A stretch of DNA of 34,374 nucleotides from Mucilaginibacter sp. (lineage in GTDB: Bacteria > Bacteroidota > Bacteroidia > Sphingobacteriales > Sphingobacteriaceae), in NCBI GenBank assembly GCA_028288285.1, contig JAQBNZ010000217.1:1-34374 (forward strand), given 5' to 3'. This document shows, piece after piece, positions 23,693-30,906 of the stretch (the stretch's first letter is position 1; each line of letters starts with the position of its first letter). The notes beneath the pieces were generated by a model. It ran no database searches. It was not told the DNA's origin and saw only the letters and a list, made by a program, of their open reading frames with translations. The position numbers were made by a program, and so were the translations under genes.

Positions 23693-24481
23693 ATGAACCT
23701 GAATTTAACCGATAAAATAATAATAGTAACGGGCGGTGCTAAAGGTATTGGCGAAGGCATAGTGCATGCTTTGGCTGCCGAAGGTGCTATCCCGGTGATA
23801 ATTGGCAGGAGTGGGGCGGATAATTTAAACGTTGTTGAAGCTATAAAAGCTAATGGCTTAAAGGTTGATCATATAGTTGCTGAACTTACCCTGCCCGAAG
23901 AATGTAAAAAAGCTGTACAAACAGTTATAGACCGATATGGTCGAATTGATGGCGTGGTTAATAATGCAGGTGTAAATGATGGCGTAGGACTGGAGAATGG
24001 CGATTATGAAAGCTTTATGGCATCGCTGCATAAAAGCGTGGTCCATTATTATTTAATTGCTCACTATGCCCTTCCGGCTTTAAAAATATCAAAAGGTGCT
24101 ATTCTTAATATCACTTCAAAAACTGCCGATACGGGCCAGGGAAATACCTCAGGGTATGCAGCCTCTAACGGTGCCCGTAATGCGCTTACACGTGAGTGGG
24201 CGGTTGAGTTGTTGAAATATGGCATCCGTGTAAATGCTGTGGTAGTTGCTGAGTGTTGGACACCTCTCTACGAATCATGGATAAGCACATTACCCAATCC
24301 GACCGAAAAACGCCTTGAAATTGAATCTAAAATTCCCCTCGGTAACCGTATGACTACTACCGAAGAGATAGCCAATACGGTTGTTTTTCTATTATCAGAC
24401 AGATCAAGCCATACCACCGGGCAATTGATTTATGTTGATGGCGGCTATGTGCATTTGGATAGGGCTATAAATCCTCTTTAG
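23693..24481 (+). CDS. SDR family oxidoreductase with YxxxN active site
   Basis: This is a 262-residue classical short-chain dehydrogenase with Rossmann motif TGGAKGIG (13-20), VVNNAG (88-93), catalytic Ser142 and Tyr155 at the right spacing, and the IRVNAV and TGQLIYVDGG family blocks. The Lys of YxxxK is Asn (YAASN, N159), and the Asn of the catalytic tetrad is also not evident near residue 114. Given the neighbours, a sugar dehydrogenase (L-fucose/D-arabinose type) is the best guess, but the missing Lys makes this uncertain. The gene begins 11 bases after the transporter stop. A palindromic repeat follows downstream. Confidence 0.88.
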   Translation: MNLNLTDKIIIVTGGAKGIGEGIVHALAAEGAIPVIIGRSGADNLNVVEAIKANGLKVDHIVAELTLPEECKKAVQTVIDRYGRIDGVVNNAGVNDGVGLENGDYESFMASLHKSVVHYYLIAHYALPALKISKGAILNITSKTADTGQGNTSGYAASNGARNALTREWAVELLKYGIRVNAVVVAECWTPLYESWISTLPNPTEKRLEIESKIPLGNRMTTTEEIANTVVFLLSDRSSHTTGQLIYVDGGYVHLDRAINPL

Positions 24482-24525
24482 CGGAATAAAATGTTATTGC
24501 AAAAGTAAAATGTCATTACAAGTCA

Positions 24526-24669
24526 TGTCATTTGCGAGCGATAGCGCGGCAATCTCGTAGGACGTTAGGCGAATAAGTATTGGCGAAGAGATACTTCACG
24601 TCTCTCACAGGTAGAGCGGTCATGCATCGGCGACGAGATTGCCACGTCGCTGCGCTTCTCGCAATGACA
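24526..24669. repeat. REP/MITE-like palindromic element
   Basis: The left arm (24526-24558) starts TGTCATTTGCGAG and ends GGCAATCTCGT. The right arm (24633-24669) starts ACGAGATTGCC and ends CTCGCAATGACA. The arms are reverse complements apart from a few bases, around a 74-base centre that includes a smaller hairpin AAGTAT/ATACTT. TCA stands on both outer sides, a possible but weak target duplication. Repeats with GTCATTGCGAG...GCAATCTC ends are widespread in bacterial genomes. There is no coding capacity. It sits in the convergent gap after the SDR gene. Confidence 0.8.
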
Positions 24670-24680
24670 TCATTATTAAA

Positions 24681-24720
24681 AAATCCTGTTAATCGACCAA
24701 ATCCGCTAAATCCCGGTTAC
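24681..24720 (-). repeat. Solo copy of the GxxExxY-flanking repeat
   Basis: Words AAATCC, AATC, AAATCCGCTAAATC and CGGTTAC line up without gaps to 10231-10270 (29 of 40 positions the same). It overlaps the stop codon of the SGNH hydrolase gene (24717-24719). No GxxExxY gene is nearby, so this is a solitary copy of the repeat family. Confidence 0.7.
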
Positions 24721-25391
24721 AGCACATCCTTCAAAACATCCCAAACGTTATTTGCCAGTATCTTAGCCCCCTTTGCGGTTGGATGGATACCATCAGCCTG
24801 GTTCAATGAGCGTACACCGCCTACATTTTGCAGTAGGAAAGGTACCAGGGCCATTTTATTTTTAGCAGCCAGTTGGGGGAAAATGTTTTTAAATCCGGTA
24901 ACATAATCGGCGCCCATGTTAGGAGGTACCTGCATACCCAACATTACAAGTTTGGCATTAGGGTACTTTGCTTTTACCCTGTCAATAATAGCTTGCAGGT
25001 TTTGAGTAGTTTCTTTAATGGGGATGCCACGCAGGCCGTCATTAGCACCTAGTTCTAACACAAAAACATCAATGGGCTGTTTTAAGAGCCAGTCTATACG
25101 CCCTTTACCTCCGGCAGAAGTTTCACCACTTAAGCCACCGTTAATAACGGTGTAAGGCAGTCTGGCCGAATCTATTTTATGCTGAACCTGATTAGGAAAC
25201 GCATCGGCAGGGTCATCAAGGCCGTAACCGGCGGTTAAGCTATCGCCAAAAAACAGAATAGTTTTTGTGTGTGATGAAGCAGCTGCCGTTTCGGGTTTTG
25301 AAGTACTGCTTTGTGACGGTTTACTACCGCTATCACAGCTTGCAATAACAATAACAGGTATTAATAACAGAGATTTTAATTTACGTAGCAT
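24717..25391 (-). CDS. SGNH/GDSL hydrolase (arylesterase, TesA-like), lipoprotein
   Basis: This is an esterase/lysophospholipase-type SGNH hydrolase. Block I is ILFFGDSLTAGYGLD (nucleophile Ser), block II Gly is in GLSGETSAGG, block III Asn is in LGANDGLRG and block V is DGIHPTAKG with the Asp and His of the triad. The N-terminus has a lipoprotein signal (LLLIPVIVIASC), so the enzyme is exported. ATG at 25391 was preferred because the longer frame to 25424 runs into the upstream permease. It starts eight bases after the permease stop. The trio ABC ATPase, FtsX-like permease and TesA-like esterase mirrors the tesA-ybbA-ybbP neighbourhood of Proteobacteria, so a joint role in lipid or lipid-linked cargo is plausible. 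The stop codon lies in a dispersed repeat. Confidence 0.9.
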   Translation of the reverse strand: MLRKLKSLLLIPVIVIASCDSGSKPSQSSTSKPETAAASSHTKTILFFGDSLTAGYGLDDPADAFPNQVQHKIDSARLPYTVINGGLSGETSAGGKGRIDWLLKQPIDVFVLELGANDGLRGIPIKETTQNLQAIIDRVKAKYPNAKLVMLGMQVPPNMGADYVTGFKNIFPQLAAKNKMALVPFLLQNVGGVRSLNQADGIHPTAKGAKILANNVWDVLKDVL

Positions 25392-25398
25392 AATAATA

Positions 25399-27966
25399 TT
25401 ATGTGTTTGACCGCAAAATTTCAAGTGGTGGTTTGTTTAAAATACCACGACTATTTAGCAGCCCTATTATAACCGTTAATAACGTTATAACAATAAAGAT
25501 TATGCCAACCGGTAATAAACTAACATTGTATGGCATATCAAAATTGTATTTAGCCAGTAACCAGCTTGATCCAATAGCTATCACGATACCTGTTAATGCA
25601 GACAACGCTCCTAAAAATAAATATTCCAGGGCTGTAATAGCAAAAATCTGTTTGCGGCTGGCACCCAGAGTGCGTAATAAAACGCTTTCCTGTATCCGTT
25701 GGTATTTACTGATGCGAACAGATGAGATCAGCACAATTATCCCCGTTATAATACTAAACCCGCTCATAAACTTAATAACATAACCAATCTTATTCAACAG
25801 CTCATCCAATACGTTTAGTACAAGCCCCAGATCAATAATTGATACATTAGGGAACTGTTGTACAACAATCTGCTGAAATTTTGCAGAAACTGCGTTTGAG
25901 GGCACATGCGTTAACAAAACATGAAACTGTGGTGCATCTTCTAAAACCCCTGTAGGAAATACTATCTGGAAGTTAGTAGATATCTTATTCCAATTCACTT
26001 TGCGTATACTGCTTACATAGGCGGACATCATTATGCCCTGTACGTTAAATAATAGCTTATCGCCAATTTTTACTTTTGCCCGTTCTGCAAAACGTTCCTC
26101 TGCGGAAACCGGTATCTCTTTGCCCGGTTCGGATTTACCTATCCAGGAGCCGCTTGTTATTTTTTCTGACGAAGTAAGAGAATCACGATAAGTAACCCTG
26201 TATTCATAAGTAAACACACGGGGAGATATGCGCAATGTAGTGTCCTTTTTAACATCAGTGGCAGTTTTACCGTTCACTTTATCTATCCGCATGGTAATGA
26301 TAGGTACTTGCGAAAGTATAGGCAGACCTTGTTTACGTGTGAGATTGGCAACGGCTTTTTCCTGGGGGCTTTGTATATCAAATAATATCATATTTGATTG
26401 ATTTGCGCCGGTTGATAAGGTTACCTGCCCGATAAGCAGTTGTTGTATCAAAAATAATGTGCAAATGAAGGCAGTGCTTAAACCTATGGAAACAGTAAGT
26501 ATAATGGTTTGATTATTTGGCCTGTATAAGTTTGCAAATCCTTGTCGCCAAATGTAACTCCATGAACTCATGACAAGTAACCGGGTGAACCTTATAAGCA
26601 GCCACGCAATGGCGGTAAGTATTAAAAATGCTATAGCAATGCCTATGGTGAATATTCCGGCACCCATCCAGCTATCCAGTTGCAGGTAACTAAATGATGT
26701 GATGAACAGCAGCACCAGTAAATAAACCATCCATCTTAATGGATCTTTAATAGTTGTAATATCATCAACAGAAAGCCTCAGCGTATTCAGCGGCGATATA
26801 TTGCGGATAGATATTAACGGTAACAGCGCGAACAACACAGATATAATTATGCCTAAAAGTATGCCTTGCCAAACAGCCATCCACGAAATGCCTACAGAAA
26901 TGGTTATTGGCAAAAAGTCTTTCAATACTAATGGCAGCAGGTGTTGTATGCCGCTACCTAATAGTGCACCTGCAAACGAGCCTATAAGGCCAATGCCGGT
27001 AATTTGTATCAGGTAAATTAAAAACGCTTCTGATGCCTTAACCCCCATGCAGCGCATTATGGCAATAGACTGTATCTTCTCGCGGATATAAATGTTGATG
27101 GCGCTTGCAACACCAACGCAGCCCAGTAACAGGGCAATAAAACCAACTAACGACAGGAACCTTGACAGATCGGCAAAAGCGCGACCTGTGTTTTCCTTAC
27201 GAGTTTCAATGGTTTCGTAATTAAAGCCATCCTTATCAAGTTTAGGCTCCAATTTTTTTACCAGCTTACTTACGTTTTGGTTACGCTTAAGCTTATAAAA
27301 ATAGCTGTAAGTGATACGGCTGCCCAGCTTTGCCAGCCCGGTTTGCTCCAAGTACCTTAAAGGAATATAAACCACCGGTGCAATGCCCGATGAGATACCG
27401 GTTTGCCCCGGTGCTTTATTTAGTAAGCCTGCTATCACAAAAGTAATGTTGCCAACTTTTATAGAATCGTTCACTTTGGCGTTAAACTGCAGCATCAGGG
27501 TTTTATCAACCAAAGCATATTTGCCTTTTTTGAAATTGGTGCCTGCTTGTAAGGGAACAGTCTCTAATGTGCCATAATAAGGAAAATTACCTTCTAAAGC
27601 TCTCACTTGTACCAGCCTTGTCCCCTTATTTTTTGTAAAGTATATCATAGAGGCAAAGCTGCGTTCCTGCGAACGTTCATTGCCCAATGGATCAATAAGC
27701 GCTTTTAGTTTGGCATCGGGTACTTTGTTACCGGTGATGGTAAGGTCGGCACCAATTAAAGTGGCTGCCTGATCGTTAATATCATTCTGAATATTGTATT
27801 TGAAAGAATAGATAGCTACCAGCGCGCCAATGCCAAAAACAATAGAGGAGATGAACAGCAATAACCTGCTGCGGTTACGACGGCTATCACGCAGTGCCAT
27901 CTTAAACAACCAGGCAAAATTTATCTTACGGTTATAATTTACGGTATCCATGTGCTGATTATTCAT
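25399..27966 (-). CDS. ABC transporter permease, FtsX family (YbbP-like)
   Basis: This large permease (about 855 residues) has an N-terminal membrane helix (RLLLFISSIVFGIGALVAIYS), a periplasmic MacB-PCD-like domain, and two FtsX permease domains, around residues 265-390 (FLSLVGFIALLLGCVGVASAIN) and near the C-terminus (IIVLISSVRISKYQRIQE and a further pair of helices). Such proteins do not transport across a channel; they couple ATP hydrolysis to movement of lipoproteins, lipids or toxins at the membrane surface. ATG at 27966 overlaps the ATPase stop (ATGAATAA), which indicates translational coupling. Longer starts at 27987 or 27981 would overlap further. It works with the ATPase encoded just upstream. 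Confidence 0.9.
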   Translation of the reverse strand: MNNQHMDTVNYNRKINFAWLFKMALRDSRRNRSRLLLFISSIVFGIGALVAIYSFKYNIQNDINDQAATLIGADLTITGNKVPDAKLKALIDPLGNERSQERSFASMIYFTKNKGTRLVQVRALEGNFPYYGTLETVPLQAGTNFKKGKYALVDKTLMLQFNAKVNDSIKVGNITFVIAGLLNKAPGQTGISSGIAPVVYIPLRYLEQTGLAKLGSRITYSYFYKLKRNQNVSKLVKKLEPKLDKDGFNYETIETRKENTGRAFADLSRFLSLVGFIALLLGCVGVASAINIYIREKIQSIAIMRCMGVKASEAFLIYLIQITGIGLIGSFAGALLGSGIQHLLPLVLKDFLPITISVGISWMAVWQGILLGIIISVLFALLPLISIRNISPLNTLRLSVDDITTIKDPLRWMVYLLVLLFITSFSYLQLDSWMGAGIFTIGIAIAFLILTAIAWLLIRFTRLLVMSSWSYIWRQGFANLYRPNNQTIILTVSIGLSTAFICTLFLIQQLLIGQVTLSTGANQSNMILFDIQSPQEKAVANLTRKQGLPILSQVPIITMRIDKVNGKTATDVKKDTTLRISPRVFTYEYRVTYRDSLTSSEKITSGSWIGKSEPGKEIPVSAEERFAERAKVKIGDKLLFNVQGIMMSAYVSSIRKVNWNKISTNFQIVFPTGVLEDAPQFHVLLTHVPSNAVSAKFQQIVVQQFPNVSIIDLGLVLNVLDELLNKIGYVIKFMSGFSIITGIIVLISSVRISKYQRIQESVLLRTLGASRKQIFAITALEYLFLGALSALTGIVIAIGSSWLLAKYNFDMPYNVSLLPVGIIFIVITLLTVIIGLLNSRGILNKPPLEILRSNT

Positions 27967-28648
27967 TACCGGTTCTTTCATCAGCAACCAGTTTGCCGCC
28001 TTTTATTTTTATTATGCGATGTGTTTTGGCAGCCAGTTCCAAATCATGCGTAACCAAAACCAATGTAGTTCCAGCTTCGCGGTTTAGGTCAAATATCAGT
28101 TTTACAACTTTTTCGCTGGTTTCGGCATCCAGGTTGCCGGTAGGCTCATCAGCAAATAATATTTTTGGCGAGTTGGAAAAAGCCCTTGCCAATGATACCC
28201 TTTGCTGTTCGCCGCCTGATAATTGAGCAGGGTAGTGGTGACCACGATCAGCCAGGCCAACTTTATCTAACAGATCTTGCGAGCGTGCCTTGATATTCTT
28301 TTCTCCGCGAAGCTCTAACGGTACCATCACGTTTTCTAAAGCCGTTAACGTGGGCAACAACTGAAAGTTCTGAAATATAAAGCCAACATATTGGTTGCGC
28401 ACCTGTGCACGCTTGTCTTCGCCTAAATTACCCAGACCAATGCCATTAAGTTCCACTATGCCCGAACTTGCGCTATCCAAACCTGCGCATAAGCCAAGCA
28501 GTGTTGTTTTACCACTACCTGATGGGCCCACAATGGCGTTTGTTGAACCTGTGCCGATGCTGAAATTTATATCATCCAAAACTGTTAAAACACGGCCGGC
28601 GCTTTTATACGTTTTGTTAAGGTTTTGTATATTTAAAATGGTTTCCAA
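27959..28648 (-). CDS. ABC transporter ATP-binding protein (YbbA/LolD-like)
   Basis: This 229-residue ATPase is of the LolD/MacB/YbbA type. Walker A is GPSGSGKTT, the Q-loop is in FIFQNFQLLPTLTALENV, the signature is LSGGEQQRVSLARA, Walker B is ILFADEPTGNLD and the switch His is in LVTHD. All are intact, so it should hydrolyse ATP and drive the FtsX-like permease encoded directly after it (eight-base overlap). It is the first gene of a three-gene operon that ends with the SGNH esterase, and it is divergent from the Nudix-type regulator across about 150 bases. Confidence 0.95.
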   Translation of the reverse strand: METILNIQNLNKTYKSAGRVLTVLDDINFSIGTGSTNAIVGPSGSGKTTLLGLCAGLDSASSGIVELNGIGLGNLGEDKRAQVRNQYVGFIFQNFQLLPTLTALENVMVPLELRGEKNIKARSQDLLDKVGLADRGHHYPAQLSGGEQQRVSLARAFSNSPKILFADEPTGNLDAETSEKVVKLIFDLNREAGTTLVLVTHDLELAAKTHRIIKIKGGKLVADERTGNE

Positions 28649-28736
28649 TTAATTGCTTTGTTTAAGTATGGTGTTAAATTAAGTAAATATCAAAGTATTA
28701 TTAATAATGCCTGGGTTTAAAATGTTTCGTTACAAA

Positions 28737-28765
28737 AGCATTACATTCTATAATAGTAAAATGCT
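28737..28765. promoter_or_regulatory. Interrupted dyad upstream of the Nudix-type regulator
   Basis: AGCATT (28737-28742) and AATGCT (28760-28765) are perfect arms around a partly symmetric centre (CTAT-A-ATAG). It lies about 40 bases before the regulator start, in the divergent gap to the ABC operon. It may be an operator for the regulator itself; there is no further support. Confidence 0.3.
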
Positions 28766-28802
28766 GAATATTTTTTACACTTGTAAATAAACCTAATACC
28801 AT

Positions 28803-29510
28803 ATGCAGCAGGAATACCCCGGGCAAAAAAGAATTTTAGTAGCAGTAGATAGTATCATATTTGGATTTGATAGCTTTAACATAAAATTGTTACTGGTAAA
28901 GCGCAGTTTAAAGCCCGAAAGTGGTAAATGGAGCTTAATGGGCGGTTTTGTTGAACCCTCTGAAGCCCCGGAGGATGCAGCAGCAAGGGTTTTAGAAGAA
29001 CGTACAGGCCTAAAAAATATTTATATAGAGCAATTTAGAGTGTTTGGCAAGCCAGACCGTGACCCTGTTGAACGTACCATATCAATAGCATATTTTGCAT
29101 TAATTGATATTCAGCAATATGAACAACAGCTAAGTGATGAGCATAATCCCGAATGGTTTTTATTAAATGAAATGCCGGAGATGGTTTTTGACCATGCCGA
29201 AATGGTTAAAATGGCTTTACGGCAATTGCGTTATAAAGCAGCACTACATCCTATACTATTCCAACTACTGCCAGATAGGTTTACCATACCACAGCTACAA
29301 GCCTTGTATGAAGGGGTTTATCAAACCAAATTTGATGATCGTAACTTTAGCCGCAAACTGCTTTCAACCGGTTTATTAGTGAAGCTTGCCGAAAAGGATA
29401 AGTTATCATCTAAAAAAGGGGCATTCTATTATCGATTAGATCAGTCGAACTATGAGCAAAAATTTGGATCGTTCCTGAACCTTGTTCCTAACCCGGATAA
29501 GTTTTTTTAA
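28803..29510 (+). CDS. Nudix-fold transcriptional regulator (NrtR/AraR-like)
   Basis: This 235-residue protein combines an N-terminal Nudix domain with a C-terminal winged helix (about 150-235, LPDRFTIPQLQALYEGVY and FSRKLLSTGLL), the layout of NrtR-type regulators. The Nudix box (48-70) keeps G, E54, R62, E66 and G69, but the usual Glu after the Arg is Val63 and the second Glu of the EE pair is Arg67, so hydrolase activity is unlikely and the domain probably senses a ligand. In Bacteroides a member of this group, AraR, controls L-arabinose use; others sense ADP-ribose. The window has arabinofuranosidase-type genes, but none adjoin it, so the target remains unknown. Confidence 0.88.
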   Translation: MQQEYPGQKRILVAVDSIIFGFDSFNIKLLLVKRSLKPESGKWSLMGGFVEPSEAPEDAAARVLEERTGLKNIYIEQFRVFGKPDRDPVERTISIAYFALIDIQQYEQQLSDEHNPEWFLLNEMPEMVFDHAEMVKMALRQLRYKAALHPILFQLLPDRFTIPQLQALYEGVYQTKFDDRNFSRKLLSTGLLVKLAEKDKLSSKKGAFYYRLDQSNYEQKFGSFLNLVPNPDKFF

Positions 29511-29721
29511 TAATTATTGAATTTATTGCTTACATAAAGCTACTGATTTGCAAATGTTTCAATCGGTGGTAAGAATGGCAGAATAATTAAAAAAGGAATA
29601 TGTACTTTTATCACACATCTGCTATACTTTGGGTCGGGTAAATACAAATTACCATATTACAAACACTAAAAATGGCCGTAAGGTCATTTCTGGCAATGTT
29701 ACCATCACCATTATTAGATAA

Positions 29722-30744
29722 ATGTTTTATAAAAAGTTATTACTATTAATAATAGCGTTACATGTATTAGTGTTGTTTGTAAAGGCACAGCAGCGGCCAC
29801 AATATACACAGTACGTTTTTAATAACTACCTGTTAAATCCGGCTGTTACCGGTATTGAAAATTATACCGATGTTAAGATGGGGTACCGCAGCCAATGGAC
29901 AGGCCTTGAAGGTGCACCTGTAACCAGCTACTTTAGTATAAACGCACCAATAGGGACAGATTTTGTACAGGGTGATGCTTCGGCTTTTCCTACTTCAGGT
30001 GGCGAGTACCCGCAAAGCAGGTTATATACGCAAGACTATCGCGCGTCTGAGCCTCATCATGGCATTGGTTTTACAGTAGTTTCTGATAAAGCCGGCCCAA
30101 TTACACAAACAAATCTTAATGCAACCTACGCCTACCACTTAGGTATTACAAGCAAATTAAACCTGGCAGTTGGTGTGGCAGCAGGGGTAAACCATATTAA
30201 TTTAAATACCGCATTAATAACCCTTGAGAACCCTAATGACCCAACCATTAACAATTTAAATGCCAGCCAATGGAAACCTGACCTGGGGGTGGGTTTATGG
30301 GCGTACTCATCTAATTATTATGTGGGTGTATCGGCACAGCAGGTGCTACCTCAAAACTTATACATTACTACAGGTAATACAGCCAACCAAAGCAAAACAG
30401 TTCCTCACTTTCTTTTAACGGCCGGGTACAAGGTTTTTGTATCTGATGATATTGCACTTTTACCATCAGCATTGCTAAAATTTATACAGCCTGTACCTAC
30501 AACATTTGATATTAATTTAAAAATGTCCTTCCGTGACAGGTTTTGGTTCGGCGGGTCGTACCGTAAAAATGATTCATATGCGGTACTGGCAGGCTTTAAC
30601 TTAAGTTCGTTTGTAAACGTGGGGTACTCTTATGATATTACTACATCGGCCTTGCGCACAGTAAGCAATGGCACGCATGAAATTGTGATAGGCATATTAC
30701 TCAATAACCGCTATAAACTAACCAGCCCGCAGCATGGCTGGTAG
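29722..30744 (+). CDS. PorP/SprF family outer-membrane protein (type IX secretion-associated)
   Basis: The protein has a signal peptide (LLLLIIALHVLVLFVKAQ) and the family start QRPQYTQYVFNNYLLNPAVTGI, followed by MGYRSQWTGLEGAP. The rest alternates amphipathic strands and ends as an outer-membrane beta-barrel (ALRTVSNGTHEIVIGILL). PorP/SprF proteins associate with type IX secretion cargo or with gliding adhesins at the outer membrane. They often lie downstream of a large cargo gene, but here the upstream neighbour is a regulator and no such gene is in the window. The 211-base upstream gap holds no convincing gene or consensus promoter. Confidence 0.93.
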   Translation: MFYKKLLLLIIALHVLVLFVKAQQRPQYTQYVFNNYLLNPAVTGIENYTDVKMGYRSQWTGLEGAPVTSYFSINAPIGTDFVQGDASAFPTSGGEYPQSRLYTQDYRASEPHHGIGFTVVSDKAGPITQTNLNATYAYHLGITSKLNLAVGVAAGVNHINLNTALITLENPNDPTINNLNASQWKPDLGVGLWAYSSNYYVGVSAQQVLPQNLYITTGNTANQSKTVPHFLLTAGYKVFVSDDIALLPSALLKFIQPVPTTFDINLKMSFRDRFWFGGSYRKNDSYAVLAGFNLSSFVNVGYSYDITTSALRTVSNGTHEIVIGILLNNRYKLTSPQHGW

Positions 30745-30764
30745 AGGCATAGAAACAAGATGTT

Positions 30765-30899
30765 AGAATCAAGAAACAAGAGAAAAGAATCAAGAGATAA
30801 GAGACAAGAACTAAGATCATTGATAAAAAGCAAAGCTCTTTAATAAACTTAAAGTGCTTTTGTCTTATTTCTTGTTCTTGACTCTTATCTCCTGATTCT
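30765..30899. repeat. Long inverted repeat between porP/sprF-like gene and rpoN
   Basis: The main arms are 30786-30811 (starts AGAATCAAGAG) and 30874-30899 (ends CTGATTCT), 24 of 26 positions complementary. An inner seven-base pair AAAAGCA (30826-30832) and TGCTTTT (30855-30861) gives a second hairpin. A further copy of the AGAATCAAGA word precedes at 30765. The position between convergent genes suits a bidirectional terminator or a REP-type element; the repeat is strongly purine-biased on one strand. Confidence 0.7.
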
Positions 30900-30906
30900 C
30901 TGAAGC

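Noticed and set aside
24580..24906. 108-codon plus-strand frame across the palindromic element
   Set aside because: It runs through the repeat arms and antisense into the SGNH hydrolase; composition follows the repeats and not a protein family.
29672..29749. 25-codon frame overlapping the start of the PorP/SprF gene, possible leader peptide
   Set aside because: Too short to support, with no family match and no visible attenuator structure.
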